Assembly (NCBI RefSeq): GCF_003730195.1
Contig: NZ_QWGG01000003.1
Location: 310,001-374,000, forward strand
Origin: Halosimplex salinum
GTDB lineage: Archaea > Halobacteriota > Halobacteria > Halobacteriales > Haloarculaceae
Reading direction: 5' to 3'
DNA: 64,000 nucleotides
Below are positions 1 to 7,532 of this stretch, in pieces (positions within the stretch are counted from its first letter, which is position 1; every line of letters begins with the position of its first letter). Below the pieces are notes generated by a model, which made no database searches, was not told where the DNA came from, and was given only the letters and a program-made list of their open reading frames with translations. A program made the position numbers and the translations under genes.

Positions 1-50
1 CCGGCGTCGCTGGCGTCGCTGGCGTCGCTGGTATCGTCGGGGTCGCTCAT
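1..50 (-). CDS. N-terminus of an unidentified protein (partial)
   Basis: Only the first 16 codons lie in the window. The reading frame starts with ATG at 50-48 and encodes an acidic stretch, MSDPDD followed by repeated Ser-Asp-Ala. The ATG overlaps the TGA of the preceding minus-strand gene (ATGA, 47-50), which is typical of a translationally coupled operon. The product cannot be named. The SDA repeats are coded by a nine-base repeat (ggcgtcgct). Confidence 0.6.
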   Translation of the reverse strand, partial: MSDPDDTSDASDASDA

Positions 51-496
51 ACGCGCTGTCCGACCGCGACCCGGTAAAGCGTGCCGTTGTACGAGACCAG
101 CACGCCGTCGTCCGAGACCGCCGTCGCGTTGCGCGCAGCCAGCGCGTCGCGCTCGTCGAACGGCGAGTGGGTGAACGCCTCCTTCAGCCCCCAGGGCCCC
201 TTCTGATAGGGGTCCGAGGCGCCGTCGCGGAGGGCTTTCGTGGTGTAGGGGTACTGGCGCTCCGAGAGCGCAGTGCCGTTGATCGCGGCGCTCGCGTTGG
301 CGACGGTCCCGTTACTGGCGACGGTAGCGTTGCCGCCGGCCGTCGCGTTCGGTCCGCCGTCTCCGGAATCGACGGGGTCGGCAGTCACGTAGTAGGGGTC
401 ACCGCTCGCGAGCAACGACGGGAGGGCCCCCAGCGCGAGAAGCGCGACCAGCACGACCAGAATCAGCAGGACGGCATTGCGAGTGACCCGACGCAT
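47..496 (-). CDS. Single-pass membrane-anchored hypothetical protein
   Basis: The 149-residue product begins with a basic MRRVTRN and a hydrophobic segment at about residues 8-30, which could be a signal anchor. A Thr/Asn/Gly-rich external part follows with many N-x-S/T sequons (NATAGGNATV, NGTVANAS), fitting a glycosylated cell-surface protein. The C-terminal third (about 80-149) looks like a small globular domain. Its stop overlaps the next start, so it is probably the first gene of an operon running off the left edge. I do not recognise the family. Confidence 0.7.
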   Translation of the reverse strand: MRRVTRNAVLLILVVLVALLALGALPSLLASGDPYYVTADPVDSGDGGPNATAGGNATVASNGTVANASAAINGTALSERQYPYTTKALRDGASDPYQKGPWGLKEAFTHSPFDERDALAARNATAVSDDGVLVSYNGTLYRVAVGQRV

Positions 497-565
497 AGCC
501 GCGCTACGGTCGTCGCCGTGAAAACGACACGGATACGCGCCGGGGCGGCCGGGCCAGCCACTTCC

Positions 566-1054
566 TCACTCGCCGCCCGCCTGGCCGTCTGAATCGTCCG
601 CCTCGTCGCTCCGCTCGTCCGCGTCGTCCGGCTCGCCGGCGACGAGTCCCTCGTAGACGCGCCCGAACGCCTGCCGGCGGAGCGTCCCGACGGCGGCCTC
701 GCGCTCGTCCTGGAAGGTCGCGGCGACGACGGTCTCGGCGGCGGGCGCGACGTGCCAGACGACGTTGTCGACGTGTTCGCTCCCGGCCTCGTGGACGTCG
801 TAGCCGTCGCGCTCGGCGACCCAGTCGTCGAACTCGTCGCGCGTCCCGACGCGGACCGCGAGCATCGAGGCGAACAGCGCGTCGCGAGCGGTCTCGACCA
901 CCTCGCTCGTGACCCGCTCGCGGTACTCGGCCTTGTCCATCTCCATCGCCTTGGCGACCTCCTTGACGACCACCTGCGCCGTCGGCCCGAGCGCCTCGTA
1001 GCGCTCCCGGGCCTCGGCGGCGGTGGCCGGCTCTATCGTCCCCTCGGTGTCCAT
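566..1054 (-). CDS. DUF5809-like haloarchaeal protein
   Basis: This is a 162-residue cytoplasmic protein. It is mostly alpha-helical by composition (ATAAEARERYEALGPTAQ near the start) and ends in an Asp/Glu/Ser-rich tail. From memory it resembles the DUF5809 family, which is restricted to haloarchaea and has no known function. It lies 24 bases downstream of the DUF5810-like gene on the same strand, so the two probably form one transcript. No catalytic motif is visible. Confidence 0.75.
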   Translation of the reverse strand: MDTEGTIEPATAAEARERYEALGPTAQVVVKEVAKAMEMDKAEYRERVTSEVVETARDALFASMLAVRVGTRDEFDDWVAERDGYDVHEAGSEHVDNVVWHVAPAAETVVAATFQDEREAAVGTLRRQAFGRVYEGLVAGEPDDADERSDEADDSDGQAGGE

Positions 1055-1078
1055 GTCCGACGATCCGGACGCCGGGAC

Positions 1079-1603
1079 TTAGGAACTCTCGGTTTCGTCG
1101 TCGGCATCGGCGCCAGCGTCGGCGTCCGCGTTCGACTCCGCTTCGCCGTCGGTCGCGTCGACCTCGTCGCCCGTGTTCTCCCGGCGCTTTCGAGTCAGTT
1201 CGCGCGCCTCGGCGAGCACGTCGTCGGTCTCGCCCTCGAAGTCGTCGAGGTCCGCCACACCGCCGGGGGCGGCGCTGTCGATCGCGTCCGGCGTGCTTCC
1301 CGGAGAGCGCCCGCTCCGTCCGTGGTCGTGTGCGTGGCCGCCGTGGCTCCCGTGGTCGTGCTCGTGACCCGCCTCGGCGCCGCCGGTCGTGTCCTCGAAG
1401 ACCTGCGGGAACTCCTCCTCGTCGGCGCGGTCGGCGACCCGCTCGGCGAGTTCCTCGGGAGCGAGGTCGGCCCAGCCGTCGACGTGGTCGTCCAGCCACG
1501 CCTCGTGGCCCTCCCCGCGGAGCATCGCCGTGAACGCGAGGTGGTTGGCGAGGTGCTCGGCGTCGGCCTGAGGGTCGTCGCAGACGGGACACGCGTAGCC
1601 CAT
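1079..1603 (-). CDS. DUF5810-like zinc-finger protein
   Basis: The 174-residue protein starts MGYACPVC. The CPVC and a following HLANH make a likely C2H2-type zinc site at about residues 5-22. A His/Asp/Gly-rich stretch (HEHDHGSHGGHAHDHG) lies near residue 100 and could bind metal, and an acidic tail follows. The ATG at 1603 was chosen because homologues as I remember them start at MGYACPVC; the open frame runs on upstream but there looks like antisense of the neighbouring gene. It is probably co-transcribed with the DUF5809-like gene. Confidence 0.78.
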   Translation of the reverse strand: MGYACPVCDDPQADAEHLANHLAFTAMLRGEGHEAWLDDHVDGWADLAPEELAERVADRADEEEFPQVFEDTTGGAEAGHEHDHGSHGGHAHDHGRSGRSPGSTPDAIDSAAPGGVADLDDFEGETDDVLAEARELTRKRRENTGDEVDATDGEAESNADADAGADADDETESS

Positions 1604-1720
1604 ACCCGGCCGGACGGCCGCGACGGGCATATGCCTTTCAGGAGCGAGTCGACGGCGACCGCCGGACCGCGTGCCAGCGAGGCGACAGACGTAAGGACCG
1701 CACGGCCGTCCCGTCGGGTG

Positions 1721-2290
1721 ATGTGGCCCTGGGGACACCTCGCGCTGGCCTACCTCGCCTACTCGCTGTACTCTCGGCTCCGCCGCGGTCACCGCCCGAT
1801 CGCGGCGACGGCGCTCGTCGTCGCTCTCGGCTCGCAGGCGCCCGACCTCGTCGACAAACCGCTCGCGTGGACGCTCTCGGTCCTGCCGAGCGGCCGGTCG
1901 CTGTCCCACTCGCTCCTGGTCGTCGTCCCCGTCGTCGCGCTCGTGTACACGGTCGCGCTCGTTCGCGACGAGGACGAGGAACCGCTGGCAGTCGCGTTCG
2001 GTGTCGGCGCGCTCACCCACCTGTTCGGCGACGCGCTCTACTCGCTGGTGGCGCTGGAGTTCCGCCACCTCGGCTTCCTGCTCTGGCCGGCGGTACCGCC
2101 GATCGAGTACGAGGTCGAACAGAGCTTCCTCGCCCACTTCGCCCTGCTCGAGTTCTCGCCCGAGTTCTACTTCGAACTCCTGCTCGTCGCGCTGGCGCTG
2201 GTCGTCTGGCGCACGGACGGCTACCCCGGCCTCGAGACGGTCGTCTCCTGGCCCGCCCGCGCCTGGCGCGGCGTCACCGGGACCGAGTGA
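1721..2290 (+). CDS. Membrane-bound metal-dependent hydrolase family (YdjM/DUF457-like)
   Basis: The 189-residue membrane protein has about four or five hydrophobic segments. It carries the family's conserved His/Asp positions: GHLALAYL near residue 5, DLVDKP near 45, SLSHSLL near 60 and LTHLFGD near 95. Members are predicted inner-membrane hydrolases; the substrate is unknown. The ATG at 1721 gives MWPWGHLA, the usual start. It ends 14 bases before the uracil-DNA glycosylase gene, so the two may share a transcript. Confidence 0.8.
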   Translation: MWPWGHLALAYLAYSLYSRLRRGHRPIAATALVVALGSQAPDLVDKPLAWTLSVLPSGRSLSHSLLVVVPVVALVYTVALVRDEDEEPLAVAFGVGALTHLFGDALYSLVALEFRHLGFLLWPAVPPIEYEVEQSFLAHFALLEFSPEFYFELLLVALALVVWRTDGYPGLETVVSWPARAWRGVTGTE

Positions 2291-2304
2291 CCGACCGACC
2301 GACC

Positions 2305-2943
2305 ATGCCGTCGTTTCCCGATCCCGACGACCGGAACGCGCTCGCCGACGACTGTCGGCGCTGTCCCGCGCTCACGGAGCACCGCCAGTGCATCTCGTGG
2401 GGGAACGGGCCCACCGACGCCGCGCTCGTGGTCGTCGGCGAGGCGCCGGCCGCGGGTGATCCCGACGCCGACCGCTGGCGGGGCGGCAACCTGACCGGGA
2501 TGGCCTACACCTCGCGGCGCTCCGGGCGGAAGATCAGGGAGATCGTCGCCGACGCCGGATTCGCCGGCGACGCCTACTACACGAACGCGGTGAAGTGTTT
2601 TCCACCGGACCCCGACGACCCGAGCGACAACCGCGAGCCGACCGCCGAGGAGCGGGCGAACTGCCGACCCTACCTCGTCGAGGAGATCCGGCAGGTCGAC
2701 CCCGTCGCCGTCCTCGCCACCGGGAAACACGCCACGAAGTCCGTGCTGGCGGTCGAGGGCCGGGACCTGGACGGGTTCCTCGACGCCGTGCTGGAGCCGG
2801 TCGCCTGTGACTCGCTCGGGACGACGCTCGTGCCGCTGGTTCACCCCTCGTACCAGGAGGTCTGGATCGGGCGACTGGGGTACGACCGCGAGGAGTACGT
2901 GGCGGCGATCCGGGAGACGCTGGCGGAAATCGCCGGCGGCTGA
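2305..2943 (+). CDS. Uracil-DNA glycosylase, family 4/5-like Fe-S enzyme
   Basis: The 212-residue protein removes uracil from DNA as the first step of base-excision repair. Motif 1 is GEAPAAGDP at about residues 45-53 and motif 2 is HPSY near 183. Four cysteines fit the [4Fe-4S] cluster of thermostable-type UDGs: C17 and C20 (CRRC), C98 (VKCFP) and C120 (ANCRP). The start is the ATG at 2305 directly after the membrane hydrolase gene. Family 4 versus 5 cannot be settled by eye. Confidence 0.88.
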   Translation: MPSFPDPDDRNALADDCRRCPALTEHRQCISWGNGPTDAALVVVGEAPAAGDPDADRWRGGNLTGMAYTSRRSGRKIREIVADAGFAGDAYYTNAVKCFPPDPDDPSDNREPTAEERANCRPYLVEEIRQVDPVAVLATGKHATKSVLAVEGRDLDGFLDAVLEPVACDSLGTTLVPLVHPSYQEVWIGRLGYDREEYVAAIRETLAEIAGG

Positions 2944-2954
2944 ACGGCGGGTCA

Positions 2955-3005
2955 GGGGCATCATCGGGCCGGGGGCGTCATCGGTCCGGGGGCGTCATCG
3001 GTCCG
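2955..3005. repeat. Three tandem 17-bp units over the 3' end of the histidine kinase gene
   Basis: Units at 2955-2971, 2972-2988 and 2989-3005 read GGGGCRTCATCGGKCCG; the last two are identical. The rightmost unit contains the stop codon of the minus-strand histidine kinase (2997-2995), so the other two are copies of the gene end lying downstream of it. Confidence 0.9.
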
Positions 3006-4572
3006 ACTGTTCGCCGTCGCGGAACTCGAACCGGGCGCCGCCGGTCGGGCTCTCGCCGACGGACACGTCCCAGCCGTGGGCCTCGGCGATGCGCTGGACG
3101 ATGTTGAGTCCGAACCCCGTCCCGTCCGGGTTGGTCGAGTAGCCCGGACGGAGGACGGTGTCGCGTTCGTCGGCGGGGATCCCCGGACCGTCGTCGGAGA
3201 CGGCGAACCCTCCCTCTATCCGCTCGACGGTCACGGTTACGCCCTCGCCGCCGTGCTCGACGCTGTTCCGGAACAGATTCTCCAGGAGTTGGCGCAGCCG
3301 GGGGCGGTCGGCGGCGATCACGCCGAGGTCGTCGGTTCGGAGCGTCGCCGCGGGCGAGTCGACCGAATTCCACGCCTCGGCGGCGACGGTGCCGAGCGAG
3401 ACCTGCTCGAACGACTCGACCGTCGCGCCCTGTCGGGCGAGCGCGAGCAGGTCCTCGATGAGTTCTTCCATCCGCGTCAGGGCGTCCGCGGCGGCGGCGA
3501 GGTGCTCGTCGTCGTCGGCCTCGCGCAGGTACTCGATGCGCCCCGCAGCCACGTTCAGCGGGTTGCGGAGGTCGTGGGACACGACGCCGGCGAACTCCTC
3601 GAGCCGGTCGTTCTGTCGGGCGAGTTCGCGCTCGCGGTCAGCCAGCCGCTCGTGGGCCTCGATCGACGCGATGGCGTGACCGATCGTCTCCCCGAGCTCG
3701 GAGAGGACCTCTCGCTCGCGCTCGTAGAACACGTCCTGTCTGTCCGCGTAGACGCTGAAGAAGCCGTACACGGTGTCGCCGTGTCCGATCGGGACGACCG
3801 CCAGCGACGTGATGCCGTGGGTCTCCAGGAGGTCCCACCACGGCTCCATGGTCGAGTCCTCGAACACGTCGGGGACGCACTGGATCTCGCGGGTCTCGAT
3901 CGCGCGACCGCCGGGGCCGCTGCCGGTCGGGCTATCGTCGACGGTGACGACGATGGACTCGACGTACTCGTCGTCGAAGCCGGACCACGCCGCCGGTCGG
4001 ACCCGCCGGTCGTCGGCGTCGTACCGACCGATCCAGACGGCGTCGTAGGGGTCGGAGTCGATCAGGCGGTCGCAGACGGCCTGTTCGAGGCTGTCTCGCT
4101 CGGTCTCGTCGACCAGTTCCTGGGTCGCGATGCGGAGCGTGTCGGTGATGCGGTTCAGCTGTTCGACGGAGCGCTGGCGTTCGAGCCGCCCGGCGTCGTA
4201 GACGCCGACGAGCGCCCCGGCGAGGGCGCCGAACGTCGCGAGGCCCAGCATCGCCGAGACCGGGTCGGCGAGCGTGAACCCCCTGGCGACGGCGTCCGCG
4301 AACACCCACGCGCCCAGCGCCGCGAGGGCCGCCGCGCCGGCGCCGGTCCACGCGAGCAATCGGCTCGCGAACCGGTCGGTGATGAGGCGCCCGCGCGCGA
4401 GTTCGACGCCGACGGCCGCGAGCGCGAGCGAGAGGAGGAGCGGCAGGAGTTCCGCGAGGAGCCGCGGACCCAGGACGCCGAGCTCGACGACGCCGTACAG
4501 GTGGTACGCGGTGAGCGCGAGACCCGAGACGGCGAGTATCCCGCCGCTCACACGGTTCGAGACACCGCCCAT
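2995..4572 (-). CDS. Membrane histidine kinase with GAF domain
   Basis: The 525-residue sensor kinase has four hydrophobic segments at about 8-125, a short coiled region, a GAF-like domain at about 145-300 (PYDAVWIGRYD, LAVVPIGHGDTVYGFFSVY) and a HisKA domain with phosphoacceptor motif SHDLRNPL at about 340. The HATPase follows, with the N box (LLENLFRNSVEHGG), the G1 box (DDGPGIP) and the G2 box (GTGFGLNI) up to residue 520. No receiver domain or response regulator is adjacent. A GTTTACG box about 25 bases ahead of the ATG at 4572 supports a leaderless start. The signal is unknown. Confidence 0.88.
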   Translation of the reverse strand: MGGVSNRVSGGILAVSGLALTAYHLYGVVELGVLGPRLLAELLPLLLSLALAAVGVELARGRLITDRFASRLLAWTGAGAAALAALGAWVFADAVARGFTLADPVSAMLGLATFGALAGALVGVYDAGRLERQRSVEQLNRITDTLRIATQELVDETERDSLEQAVCDRLIDSDPYDAVWIGRYDADDRRVRPAAWSGFDDEYVESIVVTVDDSPTGSGPGGRAIETREIQCVPDVFEDSTMEPWWDLLETHGITSLAVVPIGHGDTVYGFFSVYADRQDVFYEREREVLSELGETIGHAIASIEAHERLADRERELARQNDRLEEFAGVVSHDLRNPLNVAAGRIEYLREADDDEHLAAAADALTRMEELIEDLLALARQGATVESFEQVSLGTVAAEAWNSVDSPAATLRTDDLGVIAADRPRLRQLLENLFRNSVEHGGEGVTVTVERIEGGFAVSDDGPGIPADERDTVLRPGYSTNPDGTGFGLNIVQRIAEAHGWDVSVGESPTGGARFEFRDGEQSDR

Positions 4573-4706
4573 TACTCTGTATACTGCCGAGATCTACGTA
4601 AACGCTCGCCATCCGTTCGACAGGGTGATAGGTCTCGGACGACCCGCGTCGGGGCCGTCGCGTCGTCCGAATGTTCATAGTCGAGCGGGTGGAAGCCGTC
4701 GATCAG

Positions 4707-5228
4707 ATGTACGCCGTCGTCGGCTGTAGCGACTGCTCGATGCTCTGGATCGTCGAGGGGCGCCCGGAGACCAGCCAGTGTCCCCGCTGCGGGGCGAGCC
4801 GCCAGCACGCCAAGCGGAAGAAGTTCGTCAGCACGGACGACGAGGACCACGCTCGCGAGGTGCGCGCGTCGATGCTCGCCAACCGCCAGGGCCACGGCGA
4901 CGCCTTCGCCGAACTCGACTCGTTCACCGAGATGGAGGGCCAGATCGACGACGTGGGCCCCTCAGACGAGGAGTACCTCGAAGGCTCGGGCCTCGACGCC
5001 GACGCCGTCGCCGAGGCGGGCGAGCGAGTGATGGACTCCGGCCGGACGAAGAGCCGCAAAGAGACCGTCCGCGAGGCCGTCCGGGAAGTAGACGAGGCGA
5101 CGGAGTCGGCGGTCGTCGACTACGCGAGCGAGCGGGGCGTCGACGCCGCGTACACGCGCAAGGCCCTCGAAAAGCTCGTCAGGGCGGGCGAGGCGACGGA
5201 GAGCCGCGGCGTCTATCGGATCCTGTAA
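4707..5228 (+). CDS. DUF5817-like zinc-ribbon/HTH protein
   Basis: The 173-residue protein has an N-terminal zinc ribbon (CSDC and CPRCG at about residues 7-31), an acidic middle and a C-terminal winged-helix-like part (about 115-173, DYASERGVDAAYTRKALEKLVRAGE). It resembles the haloarchaeal DUF5817 family and may bind nucleic acid. The ATG at 4707 was preferred to the one at 4671 because a TTCATAG box lies about 30 bases ahead of 4707, and the upstream ATG falls against that box. It is divergent from the histidine kinase. Confidence 0.75.
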   Translation: MYAVVGCSDCSMLWIVEGRPETSQCPRCGASRQHAKRKKFVSTDDEDHAREVRASMLANRQGHGDAFAELDSFTEMEGQIDDVGPSDEEYLEGSGLDADAVAEAGERVMDSGRTKSRKETVREAVREVDEATESAVVDYASERGVDAAYTRKALEKLVRAGEATESRGVYRIL

Positions 5229-5379
5229 CCGAGCCGAACGGCAACTCACTTCGTGGGGGCGGTCGAACCGCCGACCGATGGATCCCGAATCGCTTCGCGC
5301 GCTCGGACGGCGGTTCTGGTACGCCTGGGGGACTGCGATGCTCGTCGGCGCTCGCGAACTGAGTCTCTCCGCTCCCGAC

Positions 5380-5763
5380 TCAGACGAGGAACAGCAGCGC
5401 GAATATCGGGATGCCGACGAAGTAGCAGATGCCGTAGAGGAACAGGTTCGTCGGAATCTTCCCCTCGTGGCGGGGTTCGTCGAGCGTCTCGTAGTCGATG
5501 GCGTCGTGGAACTGCGGGGGGATGTCCTCGCGGACGGTCGCGCGGTCGCGGAAGCGGTCGAGGGGGTCCCAGCCCGTCAGGCCGAGTTTCCAGCCCGCGG
5601 AGACGATCCAGACGACCCCCAGAACGGGCACGAGAAAGAGGCAGACGAGGCCGACGATCGGGTGGAGGAACCCGGAGTCGATCGCCACCCCGACGAGGCG
5701 GACGGTCACGACCGGTGCGAGGATGCCCGCGCCCGCCGCGTAGATCGGCGCCCTGTCGTCCAT
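5380..5763 (-). CDS. Hypothetical membrane protein
   Basis: The 127-residue protein has two close N-terminal hydrophobic segments (about 7-58), a soluble middle (about 60-100) and a last transmembrane segment at the end (FLYGICYFVGIPIFALLFLV). The ATG at 5763 gives MDDRAPIYAAG. The opposite strand is open over the same bases but codes a low-complexity Arg/Asp/Glu product, so the minus strand is taken as real. The family is not recognised. Confidence 0.65.
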   Translation of the reverse strand: MDDRAPIYAAGAGILAPVVTVRLVGVAIDSGFLHPIVGLVCLFLVPVLGVVWIVSAGWKLGLTGWDPLDRFRDRATVREDIPPQFHDAIDYETLDEPRHEGKIPTNLFLYGICYFVGIPIFALLFLV

Positions 5764-5834
5764 CGTCGGACACGAGGCGAGGAACCGATAAAGGGTTTTC
5801 TCCGGTGACGCCTCCGCGGGCCCGCCTCGCGGGC

Positions 5835-6011
5835 TCAGACGAGTCCCAGCGCCTTGGCGACGCCGACGAGGGCGGCCAGCGTCGTCGCGACGATCTTCAG
5901 CAGGCGCGCGACTCGCGTCGCCCGGCGGACGGTGTCGTCGTCGCGCTCGCGTTCCGTCTCGCGATCGCTCGCCGTGCGGACGGTCGAGTCCGTAGTGGTG
6001 TTCGAACGCAT
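5835..6011 (-). CDS. Small membrane protein, 58 residues
   Basis: The short frame from ATG 6011 to TGA 5835 codes a polar, charged N-terminal half (many Arg, Glu and Asp) followed by an amphipathic basic patch. One hydrophobic segment at about residues 38-58 (LLKIVATTLAALVGVAKALG) ends the protein. This tail-anchor layout is common in haloarchaeal small proteins. It lies on the same strand as hmgA upstream and the membrane protein downstream. The function is unknown. Confidence 0.55.
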   Translation of the reverse strand: MRSNTTTDSTVRTASDRETERERDDDTVRRATRVARLLKIVATTLAALVGVAKALGLV

Positions 6012-6162
6012 GGGTGTGGGTGCGCCCGCCGGCGCTCCCGGTCGGACGCACTCGATCTACCCGGGGGCCGAAGGTAAACGCCAGCCAACCCCGGAGCGGA
6101 AGTGAAAGTGAAACGTGCTGTTGGTCTGGGTTACTGTCCGGCGGTTCCGTCCGACGACCGAC

Positions 6163-7422
6163 TTACCGGCCGTGTTCCTCGTGGGCGCTGGCGAGGTGTC
6201 GCGAGGCGAGCGCCGAGACCAGGGAGAGTTCGCCCGCGAGCGCGCCGGCGGCGATGACCTCCGCGAGCGCGTCCGCGTTCGACCCGACGGGGTCGCCGCC
6301 GCCGGCGAACCCGATCACGTCGAGCAGCTCCGACTGGGTCGCCAGGTCGGTGCCGCCGCCGACGGTGCCGACCTGCAGGCTGGCGAGGTTGACGCTCGCG
6401 TAGAGCCCCTCGTCGCGGGCCTCGGCGGTCGTGATACAGTTCGATCCCTCGACGACGTGGGCCTCGTCCTGCCCGGTGGCGATGAACACGCCGGCGACGA
6501 CGTTGGCCGCCTGCGCGTTGAACCCGAGGCTCCCGGCCTTCGCGCTCCCGATCAGGTTCTTGCGGGTGTTGGCCTCCTCGATGGCCTCGGGCGTCGTGCC
6601 GAAGCGGTCCTCGACGGTCTCGCGCGGGATGGTCACGTCGGCGGTGACGGTGTGCCCGCGGCCCTCGACGGCGTTGATGGCGGCGGGTTTCTTGTCGACA
6701 CAGAGGTTCCCGGAGAGGGCGACGAGCGAGGCGGGCGTCGCTTCCTCGACGACCTCTGCGGCGGCGCGGGTGGCGATAGTAGCCATGTTCATCCCGTTGG
6801 CGTCGCCGGTGTCGTAGGAGAAGCGCAGGTAGACGGCGTCGCCGACGACGTAGGGGGTGACCGACTGGAGGCGCCCGTGGCTGGTCGTCTCCTCGGCGGC
6901 CTCGGCGAGGCGGTCCTCGTTGTCCTGCACCCACTCGGCCACCTCGGCGCCCTCGGACACGTCGGCGACGCGGAAGACCGGCGCGCGGGTCATCCCGCGC
7001 TTGGTCACGCGGACCGTCGCGCCCCCGGCGTCGGAGATGGCCGCACAGCCGCGGTTGACGCTTGCGACCAAGGCCCCCTCGGTGGTGGCGATGGGGAGGT
7101 AGAAGTCACCGTCGGCGGCCTCGCCGCGGACGGTGACGGGGCCGGCGACGCCGACCGGGAGCTGCGCCCCGCCGATCAGGTTCTCGATGTTGGACTCGGC
7201 GGACTCGGCGGCGAAGGTGTAGTCGCCGGTGGCCGAGAGGTCGACGCCGGTGTCGCGCTCGACGACGATGCGACGGGCCGTCGCGGCCGTCTCGGCGTCG
7301 GCGTGGTCGTCGAGTTCGTAGAGGCGCAGGTCGCCGTCGGCGACGCGGGCGGCGAGGATTTCGGGGTCGGCCTCGGAGTGGCCGCCCGCGCCGGGGTCCG
7401 TGGCGTCGGAGTCGTCGGTCAT
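6163..7422 (-). CDS. hmgA: 3-hydroxy-3-methylglutaryl-CoA reductase (NADPH), class I
   Basis: The 419-residue enzyme makes mevalonate from HMG-CoA, the committing step for archaeal isoprenoid lipids, and is the classical target of mevinolin in haloarchaea. Visible motifs are ENLIGGAQLPVGVAGP (about 80-95), TTEGALVASVNRG, the NADPH-binding DTGDANGMNM (about 205-215), the lysine site CVDKKPAAIN, GTVGGGTDL (about 350) and the catalytic histidine in SRHLASAHEEHG at the C-terminus. The length is normal. A single gene, divergent from the amidohydrolase. Confidence 0.96.
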   Translation of the reverse strand: MTDDSDATDPGAGGHSEADPEILAARVADGDLRLYELDDHADAETAATARRIVVERDTGVDLSATGDYTFAAESAESNIENLIGGAQLPVGVAGPVTVRGEAADGDFYLPIATTEGALVASVNRGCAAISDAGGATVRVTKRGMTRAPVFRVADVSEGAEVAEWVQDNEDRLAEAAEETTSHGRLQSVTPYVVGDAVYLRFSYDTGDANGMNMATIATRAAAEVVEEATPASLVALSGNLCVDKKPAAINAVEGRGHTVTADVTIPRETVEDRFGTTPEAIEEANTRKNLIGSAKAGSLGFNAQAANVVAGVFIATGQDEAHVVEGSNCITTAEARDEGLYASVNLASLQVGTVGGGTDLATQSELLDVIGFAGGGDPVGSNADALAEVIAAGALAGELSLVSALASRHLASAHEEHGR

Positions 7423-7532
7423 GCCCGGAGCGTCGCGGCCGACGCCCCTAACAGTTGCTGTCCCGGACGGGTCCGCGGCGCGTTCGAGCGGTCCCCCGAA
7501 CGCTTACCACGCCGCGCGCCCGCGATCCGACC

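Noticed and set aside
504-1592. Long Arg/Gly-rich open frames opposite or out of phase to real genes (for example 504-1592, 752-2290, 2978-3373)
   Set aside because: They are the usual GC-rich shadow frames: composition is low-complexity Arg, Pro and Gly, and real haloarchaeal proteins in the overlapping frames are acidic and match known families.
5278-5808. Plus-strand frame MDPESLRALGRRFWYAWG onward
   Set aside because: After about 35 residues it becomes an Asp/Glu/Arg shadow of the minus-strand membrane protein, whose hydrophobic segments are clearly coding.
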